A DNA stretch of 64,000 nt from Fallopia convolvulus (taxonomy: Eukaryota > Streptophyta > Magnoliopsida > Caryophyllales > Polygonaceae): the NCBI GenBank assembly GCA_964016875.1, contig OZ024730.1, forward strand, positions 43,168,943-43,232,942. The letters run 5' to 3'. Positions within the stretch are counted from its first letter, which is position 1, and the number at the start of each line of letters is the position of its first letter. A model generated the notes under the pieces. The model saw nothing but the letters and a program-made list of their open reading frames with translations. It searched no databases and had not been told where the DNA came from. Below are positions 11,881 to 20,640 of this stretch, in pieces. Made by a program: the position numbers and the translations under genes.

Positions 11881-11928
11881 CGTCAAGCTAATGACGTTAA
11901 ACGAGTGCTTCTTGGGAGGCAACCCAAG
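11881..11928 (+). promoter_or_regulatory. Conserved post-pol hairpin and GGGAGGC motif
   Basis: About 10 bases after the pol stop: CGTCA (11881-11885), loop AGCTAA, TGACG (11892-11896), then TTAAACGAGTGCTTCTTGGG and AGGCAACCCAA. Element B has nearly the same block at 63201-63250, although its flanks are unrelated. Recurring right after pol suggests an RNA element, for example for packaging or for making the downstream mRNA; this is inference. Confidence 0.7.
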
Positions 11929-12126
11929 CTTTGTTTTTATTTTTTTTATTTTATTTTCTAGATCTAGTTGTGTTTTTGGTTTGTTTTTGTGTGGTTTTCG
12001 GTTTGTTTTTGTTTTTCTTAGTTGTAGGTAAAGTCGGAAAACAGGTACACGCGACACGAGGAGGTCACGACGACCTTGCATTCATGGCCCGGGAATGAGC
12101 AAATCGAGGCCGATTTACTAAGCCGG

Positions 12127-12270
12127 AACGCGGTTACACCCGGCCAGAGCGCCCCCGCGCAATGACACTCAAATCGCGCCCCAGAAGGCGAACTTTCTGC
12201 GGCCGGAGCGCGGGCAAACCCGAGAGAGCGCGACCGCTCTCTCAGGGGTGCTAAACCGCGCCCCGGCCGG
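12127..12270. repeat. GC-rich palindromic module, post-pol copy
   Basis: Noncoding CpG-rich block between pol and the 3' ORF. It contains CTTTCTGCGGC, GAGCGCGGGCAAA and AAACCGCGCCCC words shared with the LTR module and CGGCCAGAGCGCCCCCGCGC words shared with the gag module. Inverted repeat GAGAGAGCG (12222-12230) / CGCTCTCTC (12235-12243). Confidence 0.85.
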
Positions 12271-12444
12271 GTTCGGCGAATTAAAACCCGAAAAAAAAAA
12301 CCAAATTCTCCCATTCCCTTCTTCTTCCTCATAAAACCGCCGACCCTCCCCTCTCTTCTCCTCCATTGAAGCTCCACATTCAAGCTCCATTGAAGATCAA
12401 AACTCCAAATCAAGCCCGGATTTGCACTCCTAGTCATCAAACAA

Positions 12445-12797
12445 GTAAGATTTCTCACTTTTCTGTTCAAATATCATCCAAAAATTGAAGATCTCAACCC
12501 AAAATTTACTAAATTAGGTTTTGCATAAAAACCTCAATTTTAGGGATTTTTAGGCCAAATTTCTTCAATTTAAGTTTAGATTCAACAATATTAGCATGTT
12601 TATGAGTTAGTTTCATGTCTAGAACTTGAAAAATTCATAATTTCGAAATTAACTAATTTTCATGCTAATTAATCTAGGTTAGTGGGGGAAGAGAGAGTTT
12701 TGAGAGCAATTATTGTCTATTATTACTTGTTTGGTGGATTGCTCTTGCCGGGGCAATCGAATTGTGCTTGTTTGTGGTGTTTTTGATTGTTGTGTAG
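12445..12797 (+). other. Putative intron before the Athila A 3' ORF
   Basis: Donor-like CAA/GTAAGA at 12445 and acceptor-like TTGTGTAG at 12797 lie just upstream of ATG 12809. The sequence before the donor (repeated ATTGAAGCTCCA-type words, then CAAGCCCGGATT) is conserved in element B, which has CAA/GTAAGT at 63795. The interval is AT-rich and noncoding. It could allow the 3' ORF to be made from a spliced RNA. No transcript evidence. Confidence 0.5.
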
Positions 12798-12808
12798 GTG
12801 ATATCATC

Positions 12809-14407
12809 ATGGGTCGCACCAAGGTTCCCGCCAATGCCTCTTCATCGGGACCTAGTCGTCCTCAAAGAGCAACTAGAGCAACCCGAGCGATATCAACTAG
12901 AGCTCAAAATGTTGCACCCTCTTCTACTCGATCCCGAGCCCAACCTAGAGCGTCCTCCTCAAGCAATGAGATTACACCGACAACTTATGGTCTCCAATTC
13001 CGAGAGATGAAGCATCTAGACCGGTTTGATCATTTGAAAGAGCGTGAAATCCAAGCTCCGAGATACATTGATTGGGATTTGTTGGAGGAGTTGGGTTTAG
13101 CTAGTGAATTGAGGAAGCTAGAGTTTCATCACAATTTGACTGTGTTGAGCATGAGATTGCCAGTTTACCGTAGCCTCGTGTTGGATTTTTTGAGCACATT
13201 AGAGGCTCATATCTTAGAGGGGCGTTTTGCTAACGAAGGACGGTGCATTTTTCAGCTAGGAGGGGTGATGAGGAACATGACTCTTAATGATATCAACATG
13301 TTGTTCCGATTTACCATGTACCAAAAAAATGTTGATAGATGGGAGTCTAGAGCCACTTTTATGGATAATGAACAGTGGGCACTTCTTTCTAGGACTGATG
13401 AGTACTTGCCTTCTAGAACCAAGGCGTCTGGAATTTCTTATCCGATAATCCGAATTATTCAGAGGTTCTTTGCTCACTCTATTACAGGCAGAGGAGAGGG
13501 TGAGAATAACTGTCCTAGGAAGGACATCTTTCTTCTTCGAGGTATTCTGGAACCACATCAGATTGACATAGGTGCAGCGATGATGCACAATATGGAGCTC
13601 ATGGTTAAGAGAAGTACTGGTCGGATCGCTGTGGGTGGTATCATCACTCTTTTTTCCCGGCACTTTGATATTGATTTGGAGCAGTGTGTGGGCCAGATTG
13701 ATCCTCTTCCTATGAACTTGCATTTCTACAACAAGATGAAGGTGCTATATGTAAAGAACAATCGGTACTATTGGGTGCTAGGCAACAGCTCTTTTGCTAT
13801 GAAGTTGCCTAACCCAGAGAGGGTGAAGATAAAAGTTGGTTTGAAAAATGCTGACACATGGCTCATTCATCCTCAAGATGGTGATTTACCGGTTTCAGAA
13901 GTGATTGGAGGGACAAAGAGGAGAAAGAAATCAAGGAGTGAGGTTGAGGAAGCTAGCACTTCCATGGATGTCGATGAGGAGGACGAGGATGAGGAGTTTG
14001 AAGCTGCTCCTGAAGATATTGCAGCGGAAGATGATGATGGGGAAAATGATGAAGATGATGATGAGCACAATGAAGTGCCACCAATTCAGGAGTTTGAGCA
14101 ACAAGGCCTAGGTGGTAACATGTCTACCACCCAATACAACCATTTGGTGGAATTGATAGGCGGCTTGTCTACACAAGTGAGTGGTTTGCACACTCGTATG
14201 GATGGCATGGCGGCTGATTTCAACCATTTCCGGGGTTATGCTACGAGCCGTTTTGATTATGTTGATGAGCAGACCCGGTATTTGCATCAGAGGATGGATA
14301 CATACACGCTTGAGCAGGGTTATCAGCCGTATGCTTATCAGCCTTATCCTGGATATCCAGCTCCTGAGTGGCCATACCCGGGGTACCCACCACCACCATC
14401 AGAGTAG
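12809..14407 (+). CDS. Athila A 3' ORF (env position), unknown function
   Basis: Uninterrupted ORF of 532 codons from ATG 12809 (MGRTKVPANAS); the frame is open upstream to 12713 but that part lies in the putative intron. It has a Ser/Arg/Thr-rich basic N-terminus, a globular middle (DWDLLEELGLASELRKLEF, LEAHILEGRF, FLLRGILEPHQIDIGAAM), a basic patch KRRKKSR, a long Asp/Glu stretch (about 13960-14080), a coiled-coil-like segment (VELIGGLSTQVSGLHTRM) and a Tyr-Pro-rich tail. It resembles ORFs annotated in plant Athila-type elements as putative plant transposon proteins. It sits where env-like genes sit, but I see no signal peptide or membrane span, so an envelope role is not supported. It is the only intact ORF of the element. 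Confidence 0.75.
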   Translation: MGRTKVPANASSSGPSRPQRATRATRAISTRAQNVAPSSTRSRAQPRASSSSNEITPTTYGLQFREMKHLDRFDHLKEREIQAPRYIDWDLLEELGLASELRKLEFHHNLTVLSMRLPVYRSLVLDFLSTLEAHILEGRFANEGRCIFQLGGVMRNMTLNDINMLFRFTMYQKNVDRWESRATFMDNEQWALLSRTDEYLPSRTKASGISYPIIRIIQRFFAHSITGRGEGENNCPRKDIFLLRGILEPHQIDIGAAMMHNMELMVKRSTGRIAVGGIITLFSRHFDIDLEQCVGQIDPLPMNLHFYNKMKVLYVKNNRYYWVLGNSSFAMKLPNPERVKIKVGLKNADTWLIHPQDGDLPVSEVIGGTKRRKKSRSEVEEASTSMDVDEEDEDEEFEAAPEDIAAEDDDGENDEDDDEHNEVPPIQEFEQQGLGGNMSTTQYNHLVELIGGLSTQVSGLHTRMDGMAADFNHFRGYATSRFDYVDEQTRYLHQRMDTYTLEQGYQPYAYQPYPGYPAPEWPYPGYPPPPSE

Positions 14408-15918
14408 AATCCCGAGTTTGACAAGTTCTTGTGATGAGGTCAGTTTTCTTTTACTCTTATGTTTTTATTACTTTGGGGACAAAGTAATGTTTAAGCATGG
14501 GGGAAGGGGATTATTTATTTTGTCATGAGAACTTGGTTTAGTTAGATCATATAGTTGCATGTTCATGTTTATTTTTATTTGTATGCATTGATTAAAAGTT
14601 TGAAAATTCCACTAAAAATTTGAAAAATTCTGAAATTTGAAAAAAAAAATGTGTTTTGTTTCCATTTAGGATTCATTTTTCCCCTTGGAACCACTTGTTT
14701 GAAGAGTGAGCATGATTTCATATCCCATAACTTGTTAAGTTTATGATGGAAGTTCTAAATAAGAATTGCTTAATTATGAAGGAGTATGCATGAAAGTGAA
14801 AACTTGAGCTAGTTATGAAGTTCTAACTAAAAATTTGCCTTGTGAGATTTCTTTTGAGCCTTTACATGCCAATTTTGCATGATATTCTTGAGTGTATCAC
14901 TTTGATTGTTTCAACTCTAGAACTTGCGTTTAGATTCTTTTTCGAGGCCACATTATATGATTTGAATGCATGATGTAAAAGTGACTGAGGCAAATTTTCT
15001 TTAGCTCATTTATATCCTTATCCACCCTACATTATACCTTTGTTTTTGTAGACCCATTGTTTTTGAGCCCTGGCCTCATTTATTAGCTCCACAAAAATTA
15101 ATCCTAGCCGAATAAGCTTGACCCTCATCCGGGAATTAGGATTTGACTAGGGGAATTTTATGGGTTAATTGTTGTACTTTGGGGTTTGTGAGGCAAGTTA
15201 AAAAGGTGTAATAGAAGGGAATGTCTAAAATGAAAAGTGTTGGAAAGTTTAAGGATGTTGGGAATGTTTAGTGAAAAATCTCTAAGTAAAGTTGGTTTGA
15301 AAGGTTGATTGAGATGAGTTGTATGTGTAAATTGCAAAGTATTCTTGTGAGAGAAGAATGAAAAAGAAAAACAAATCTCAAATGGGTTTGTGGAAAGAAA
15401 AATCAAAAGTTGAACAAAAGAAAGAAGTGCTTAAAAGAAAGTAATGGAAGAAAGGGATGTACAAGTTGGGAATTATGTTGAGAGTGAGTGTTGATGTAAT
15501 TTGGGTTTTAGTTGATTCTAGTTCCCGGATTTAGCACCACATGACCATATAATGATCCCTTCCTACTTGTTTATACCTTGGCCCCATTACAACCTTGAAA
15601 AAGACCTCATGATTTATGTTGTGCATTTGAACATTCGTGGTGGAGATTTAGTGCACTGATGCAAGCATATGGTAGTTGGCATTCAAAGATGATTTTTGAG
15701 CGAAAACACATACCTTTAAAAACTTGAGTGTTGAGTGCAAACACATATACCTTGGTGAGGGTTAGAATGGATTGATAGCTTGGTTTGAAACTTTTGATAA
15801 ATGTGTGAAAAGATTTCATGGTTAAGTTTGTGCTTCTTGAAAATGAATTAAGTCATGACTTGCTTGTTTGTGGTGAGATTGATTTCTATGTCTTGCTTGA
15901 GGACAAGCAAGGTTCAAG
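14408..15918 (+). other. Athila A 3' noncoding region
   Basis: About 1.5 kb of AT-rich sequence with no coding frame that I can support. It holds a polypurine-like tract near its start (14475-14510). The rest shows long purine-biased runs (about 15320-15440) and no repeats that I recognise. Confidence 0.6.
14475..14510 (+). promoter_or_regulatory. Internal polypurine-tract-like sequence
   Basis: GGGGACAAAGTAATGTTTAA followed by GCATGGGGGAAGGGGA. It closely parallels the 3' tract region GAGGACAAGCAAGGTTCAAG plus CATGGGGGAATT at 15899-15930, about 1.4 kb downstream. It could act as a second plus-strand primer, or be a duplicated relic. Confidence 0.5.
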
Positions 15919-15930
15919 CATGGGGGAATT
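15919..15930 (+). promoter_or_regulatory. 3' polypurine tract of Athila A
   Basis: CATGGGGGAATT immediately before the 3' LTR (TGATAG at 15931), the usual primer for plus-strand DNA synthesis. Confidence 0.9.
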
Positions 15931-17317
15931 TGATAGAGCATATAGGTATAGGCTTTAGAGCATGTTTTTATTCTCGTTTTATGCATTTTTAGCTAGGATT
16001 TCATTCTAAGTTTAGATTAGGTTTTATTTTCGTTTAGTTCGGAATCTACGCGTCTTTGTGCATAATTGCAGGTCGGATGGTGGAAGACGGTAGATGGAAA
16101 GCTTAGGACGGACCTCGGGACGTGTAGGAAGCATTGGAAATGAAGATCGAGGCAAAGGATTACAAAGGGCAAGAAGTGAAGGCCAAACCGCGGAGTGAAG
16201 CCAAGACCGCGCCGAGAGGAGCCGACTTTCTGCGGCGTCAACGCGGGCAAAGTGGGGAGAGCGCGGTCGCGCTCTCAAGGCACCAAACCGCGCTCTGGCG
16301 CGTCGACGCGGCGTGGACTTGGGCTTTGCGAGATCTTGTGGGCCGACTTTCTTAATGTTTATATGGATATTTTTAGATCTTTTGGATATTTTTAGCATGA
16401 TATAAATACTTTCTCTAGGTTTTATTTTGGATCTCATGCTATCTTTTTGAGTTTTCTGCAATTTGGAGATTTGTGGGAGACAAACCCTAGTTTTGCAATT
16501 GAAGATCAATTTGACTTTTGTAAGTTTGATTTTTCTTTAATGTAGATTTCTAGCTAAATTTCTCATGTCCAACTAGTTAGTTGAAGTTGTATGCATGTTT
16601 GTTTGTGAGATTTGAATTATTTTAGTTTGCCTTGACTAGATTGAATCTCTCCATGCTTGATTGATTAAATTCACTTAGGATTAGTATAGATTGGCCACCT
16701 ATCCTACTTCTAGGTTGAATTACAACTAGAATAATTAAATAGACGGTGGAATTTGATTATTCATGGATGAATCCTTTGAATAAACTTAAAGACGGTGTAT
16801 ATTAAGGTTAATCAAAGGCGGAGAATTTAATCACAAGATTTCGTGAATAGACGGTGGAATTCATCAATATTGTTTCTATTGAATGCTTTGAACTTAATTG
16901 CATGATCAACTTGACATAGAAGGTTTTCTAGGTTAATTGATTAAAAGGTTGTTAAAGACGGTGTATATTAACAACCGCAATAAGCTTGAATTCATAAATT
17001 CACAATAGATTAGTCAAGGGAAATTGAAATAAGAATAATCGATGATCAAAATTCATGTATGCAATGGATACGAAACTAGTTGAACGCTTTTCTCCATATT
17101 TGAATCTCAACTTACTTTACTATTTTAGTTTTAATTAGTCTAATTACTTAGATTTTAATTTATAATCACAAAAAAAAACCTTTCTGCTTAGTAATATTAT
17201 ATAAATACGAATAATCTGAGTCCTTGTGGGTTCGACTCTTGCTTCCACTATACTTAGGTTAGGAAGTTAGGAATTTTCTTTGACAGTGTTTTTATAGCGA
17301 CGTAAAAGTGCTCGTCA
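15931..17317 (+). repeat. 3' LTR of Athila A
   Basis: 1387 bp, same length as the 5' LTR. Differences include CGCACTCTGGCACG to CGCGCTCTGGCGCG within the GC module (16186-16328); several are at CpG positions, as expected from decay of methylated cytosines. The inverted repeat GAGAGCGCG (16257-16265) / CGCGCTCTC (16268-16276) is intact. Confidence 0.96.
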
Positions 17318-17818
17318 AGAAGCAACGAGGGGGAGAGTGTGACCATTGAGAAGGTAAACAAGGAAGAAGAACACATTGGCGGCTCCGATTCGACTTCTCT
17401 CTCGCTGATTTCAATCTCAGATCTGATGAATGAATAGAGAGACTAGAGGAATAAGAGATTTCTCAGATCTACCGCCTCCTCTCCCGCCGATTCGGCTTCC
17501 AAGCACTTACGAGCCGCCGCCTCCATCTCCGATCCACTACCGAGAATCGTCACCAATACATTGGCGGAGCGATTGGGGTCCCATAGTGGCTAACCATGGT
17601 GGGGCTGGGTAAAGCCACGGTATTGGGACCCGTGCTACATCGGCCCAATCATCCTTACGACGACGTTACGGGCGTGATTCCGACGAGGGTTATTGTGGAG
17701 GGAGGAGGCAGAGAAGACGATGCAGCCCTATTCTTTGGAACCCTTTTCTTCTACCACCAGTAAGACCAGGCAGAGAAGACAAGGTAGGAAGACGAGGCAG
17801 AGATGACAAGGGTAAAAT
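17318..17818 (+). other. Internal sequence of TIR element, right part
   Basis: GC-rich, gene-like sequence between the Athila 3' LTR and the right TIR. From 17319 an open frame (EGESVTIEKVNKEEEHIGG) runs to a TAG at about 17435; an overlapping frame 17430-17612 encodes a Pro-rich peptide (DLPPPLPPIRLPSTYEPPPP). A GAGGCAGAGAAGACGA-like word recurs at about 17704, 17769 and 17791. It looks like captured exon or 5' UTR sequence, but I recognise no gene. Confidence 0.4.
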
Positions 17819-17984
17819 ATGAGGGTATTTTTGGGTTTTTTGCATTTTTTAACAGGCCAAGTAACGGAAGGTGGTATTTAGTTAACGGATGGCGTTTTAC
17901 GGGTGGTTAAAAATAAATAGTTATATTCGGGGTGGTTTTGTGGAATATGGGGTATTTTACGGGTGGTTTTAAGTTCCGGACTCT
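17819..17984 (-). repeat. Right terminal inverted repeat
   Basis: Reverse complement begins AGAGTCCGGAACTTAAAACC, aligning with 4373-4540. Followed at 17985 by TAAATTT, the duplicate of 4366-4372. Confidence 0.88.
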
Positions 17985-17991
17985 TAAATTT

Positions 17992-18059
17992 ATATGAATA
18001 TCATAATATTGTATAATCTTTAGTAAAATTATCCCGTGAATATCACGGGATTCAACTAG
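17992..18059 (+). mobile_element. Helitron 3' end, right half
   Basis: Continues the Helitron interrupted at 4372. It has the terminal hairpin TCCCGTGA (18032-18039) / TCACGGGA (18043-18050) with a 3-base loop, then TTCAA and the CTAG terminus at 18056-18059, followed by T, as expected for a Helitron inserted between A and T. The hairpin matches that of Helitron C (24526-24542). Confidence 0.85.
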
Positions 18060-18170
18060 TTTAGTTAATTTGCATTAGTACATTTAACTTATAATTAACT
18101 AGTTTAGTTAATTTGCATTAGTACATTCAACTAGTTTAGTTAATTTGCATTAGTACATTTAAGTATTTAA
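18054..18170. repeat. Short tandem repeat at the Helitron terminus
   Basis: The word AACTAGTTTAGTTAATTTGC plus ATTAGTACATT occurs three times, starting at 18054, 18097 and 18129. The first copy begins in the Helitron CTAG end. This may be local duplication of the insertion junction. Confidence 0.8.
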
Positions 18171-18518
18171 CTTGTAATAAGCCCCTGAAAACACAACCCC
18201 AAGTCGAGGAGTTTCCTCAGTTTATCTGGTTTCTTCATAATTTGCTTAGCCTCTGAGTTCACGGTCACAAGCTCAGCTGTCTTGTTTCTCCGGAGATCGT
18301 CCTTTCACCTTATATTGCAAGAGAACTTCAATTTCAGGTACCATTACCCCAAATTCGAAATCTTTCCCACTGATTTGGAAAAATTGTGCTTTTCTTAAGC
18401 TCTTTGATTTGTTTCGATTTACAAAATTTTCGATCCGTGACCTTTTGCCATGAGATAATCCTTCTGTTTTCCGATTTCAATCGATCTTCTCTTCTCTCGA
18501 GTTATCGATCTCAAAACT

Positions 18519-19577
18519 ATGCTAGGATTAGGGCGTAATCCCTTCAAACAATGGGGAATCGGTCCGAGCTTCCGATTTCCCTTCCCTGTCATAGTTATAC
18601 TCCTCGCATTGATCCTCACTGTTGCCTTCTTCTCCACCTGGGAGAACAATTCGCTAGGGTTACTCGTTTACGGCATTTCTCGACCTAGATCTGCAACCGT
18701 CACTCCACAATCATTGAATCCGACGGTGTGGCGTGTCAACGGAACCGAATTGATTTGGCAAAAACCTGATTCGTCTAAGGTAGTTCTGTTTCTCGCCCAT
18801 GGCTGCAGCGGAAAGGCCGGAAATTTCTGGGATAAGTCGCCTAGATGCCCGCGCTGCGTAGGTTTGCCGGAAGAGAGGCTGATTGTGCTGAACGCCCTTG
18901 CACACAACTTTGCTGTTCTCGCGATCTCAAGTGTGGGGGATTGCTGGACATTGGAGAAGGAAAGAATTGTGGTTAGAGACGCCATTCAATGGTGGATGAG
19001 GAAGAATGGGTTGTCTAGGGTTCCTTTGGTTGCAATGGGGGCTTCCTCTGGTGGATACTTTGTGTCTGTACTTGCCAATGATGATGCTCTGAGGTTTAGT
19101 AGCACTGTAATCATGATTGCTGAGGGCATGTTTGATACGATGGAAATCAGATCGAATTACCCTCCCACTCTTTTTGTGCATATGCCGAAAGATTCAAGTA
19201 GGAATCAGGTTATACCTAGAAACGTAGAGATGTTGAGGAAGAAAGGGGTTGATGCTAAAGAGGTCAAGTGTATGGAGTTTCGTCTTACTCCAAAGTTCTT
19301 GGCTGAAAGGATTCCAGGCCTTAACGAAACTACTTCTGAAAAGTTGTTTGAGTTGTTTCAGGAAAAGGGTTTCGTTGATTTCAACGGGTATATGATCAAA
19401 GATGGGCGGAAAACTCCTTGGGTGAAAGCTCTCAAGGAAAGTAAAATTCCTTTCCCGTATGGAAAGATCTCAACGCTTCATGTTCAGGAAGAGCTCAATC
19501 TTGCTTTTGGTTATCATGAAATGACAAGCATGCAATCCAAAGAGATGTTTCAGTGGTTTGAATCACACATGAAATGA
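18519..19577 (+). CDS. Membrane-anchored alpha/beta-hydrolase-like protein
   Basis: Single-exon gene of 352 aa. A hydrophobic segment at residues 22-39 (PVIVILLALILTVAFF) makes it a probable type II membrane or secretory-pathway protein. The body reads as an alpha/beta-hydrolase fold: HGCSG at 94-98 fits the oxyanion-hole loop, and GASSGG at 174-179 is a GxSxG nucleophile elbow with Ser176. His333 (FGYHE) near the C-terminus is a plausible catalytic His. Cys-rich CPRC at 110-113 is notable. It resembles conserved plant proteins annotated as Expp1-like; I do not know the substrate. It starts at the first ATG after an AT-rich leader (about 18190-18518), which may hold a 5' UTR intron (GGTACC-type donor near 18337). 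No breaks, so it is likely functional. Confidence 0.88.
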   Translation: MLGLGRNPFKQWGIGPSFRFPFPVIVILLALILTVAFFSTWENNSLGLLVYGISRPRSATVTPQSLNPTVWRVNGTELIWQKPDSSKVVLFLAHGCSGKAGNFWDKSPRCPRCVGLPEERLIVLNALAHNFAVLAISSVGDCWTLEKERIVVRDAIQWWMRKNGLSRVPLVAMGASSGGYFVSVLANDDALRFSSTVIMIAEGMFDTMEIRSNYPPTLFVHMPKDSSRNQVIPRNVEMLRKKGVDAKEVKCMEFRLTPKFLAERIPGLNETTSEKLFELFQEKGFVDFNGYMIKDGRKTPWVKALKESKIPFPYGKISTLHVQEELNLAFGYHEMTSMQSKEMFQWFESHMK

Positions 19578-19772
19578 GTTGCTTCAGATTTGATGTATGC
19601 TTAAGATTTTGATGGTGTATATCTGTTTCAGGTCATACTAGTCCCAGTGTTGATCAGAGATGTACTCAAAAAGTTTGTTGTTTTATACAAGTATATTGTT
19701 TGTTGAAGTAAATTACTCCAATCTCTGAACTTTCCTTCTTCTTCCTTTAATGTTTGCTGAGCCCTCGAATTA

Positions 19773-20640
19773 CGGAAATGATGCTTTATATTTTAGTTTC
19801 ACCCGAGTCTTAAACCGGGTTTGCTTTTAGTTGTTTTGTAATGAATTAACTCGGGTTCAGTTTGCTTGGCTTCAATATAAAAGCCTCGCTTTCCCGATTT
19901 AGAATGTAACCCTCGAAAATTGAATGAAACAGTTCAAGCTCTGATACCAACTTGGCTTCAATATGAAACAGTTCATTGACAGGTTTTTGTGTTTTCCTTG
20001 GCACTTCACTTGTTTCTTGCAAAACGAAGAAGTAGACCACTGTCTCTAGATCATCGGCAGAAGCTGAATATAGGAGTATGGCAGCCACTACTGCAGAACT
20101 GGTTTGGACATCCTTTATTCTCCAAGATTTTCATGTCCCAGTTGAGCTACCTGTCACCCTTTTCTGTGACAACAAGGCTGCACAACAGATTGCAGCGAAT
20201 CCCTGTTTTCATTGAACGAACGAAGCACCTACAGATTGATTGCCATTATACACGGGAGAAGGTCCAAGATGGGTTCCTTCAAACGGCTCATATTTCCACT
20301 GGGCTGCAGCTTGCAGATGTCATGACCAAACCATTAGCCAAGGGCCAGCATGATTTTCTTATGCTAAAGTTGGGTTTCGAATCCATTCCAACTTGAAGGG
20401 GGAGTATGGAAATCATGCTTTATATTTTAGTTTCACCCGAGTCTTAAACCGGGTTTGCTTTTAGTTGTTTTGTAATGAATTAACTCAGGTTCAGTTTGCT
20501 TGGCTTCAATATAAAAGCCTCGCTTTCCCAATTTAGAATGTAACCCTCGAAAATTGAATGAAACAGTTCAAGCTCTTCCGTGTTCTTCAAGCACATAGCT
20601 GAACACGATCTCACTCCCTAATTCAAGTCGAATCACTGAG
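19773..20640 (+). mobile_element. Ty1/copia remnant with duplicated LTR segments
   Basis: About 165 bp at 19773-19937 is repeated at 20407-20575 (GGAAATSATGCTTTATATTT through AAACAGTTCAAGCTC) in direct orientation. A polypurine tract (GAAGGGGGAGTA) stands immediately before the second copy at 20407. Between the copies lies the end of a copia RNase H. The right LTR continues past 20575 for an uncertain distance. Most of the internal region is gone. Oddly, the left copy is followed by CTCTGATACCA, the sense 3' end of initiator tRNA-Met, not its complement. Confidence 0.8.
19989..20396 (+). pseudogene. Copia RNase H, C-terminal fragment
   Basis: Begins in one frame with KKQTTVSRSSAEAEYRSMA (about 20025-20080), shifts frame near 20170-20190 and continues as FIERTKHLQIDCHYTRE and LADVMTKPLAKGQHDFL to the stop at 20394. 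These are standard copia RNase H landmarks. Only about 130 codons remain; the rest of pol is missing. Confidence 0.85.

Larger units (their letters stand above)
4886..17317 (+). mobile_element. Athila-like Ty3 LTR retrotransposon A
   Basis: Full-length element: two 1387-bp LTRs (TGATAG...CGTCA), a tRNA-Asp-type primer site, gag, pol in the order protease, RT, RNase H, integrase, then a 3' ORF in the env position, and a polypurine tract at the 3' LTR. Flanks AGCAG / AGAAG are a 4-of-5 target duplication. The LTRs differ at about 20-25 sites by eye (under 2%), so it is fairly young, yet gag and pol carry stops, frameshifts and a changed RT active site. This layout is that of the Athila lineage. 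It sits inside the TIR element 4373-17984. Confidence 0.95.
4373..17984. mobile_element. TIR DNA transposon (MULE-like, non-autonomous), split by Athila A
   Basis: Long terminal inverted repeats (4373-4540 and 17819-17984) beginning AGAGTCCGGAAC, flanked by a perfect 7-bp direct repeat TAAATTT (4366-4372 and 17985-17991). Without the Athila insertion the element would be about 1.2 kb. I see no transposase, so it is non-autonomous. TIRs over 150 bp recall Mutator-like elements, but MULE duplications are usually 9-11 bp and hAT ones 8 bp, so the superfamily is uncertain. The interior (4541-4885 and 17318-17818) is GC-richer than its surroundings and looks like gene-derived sequence. Confidence 0.8.

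Noticed and set aside
13256..14111. Frames overlapping the Athila A 3' ORF on both strands
   Set aside because: Shadows of the intact ORF; Ser or Asp runs come from the acidic stretch read in other frames.
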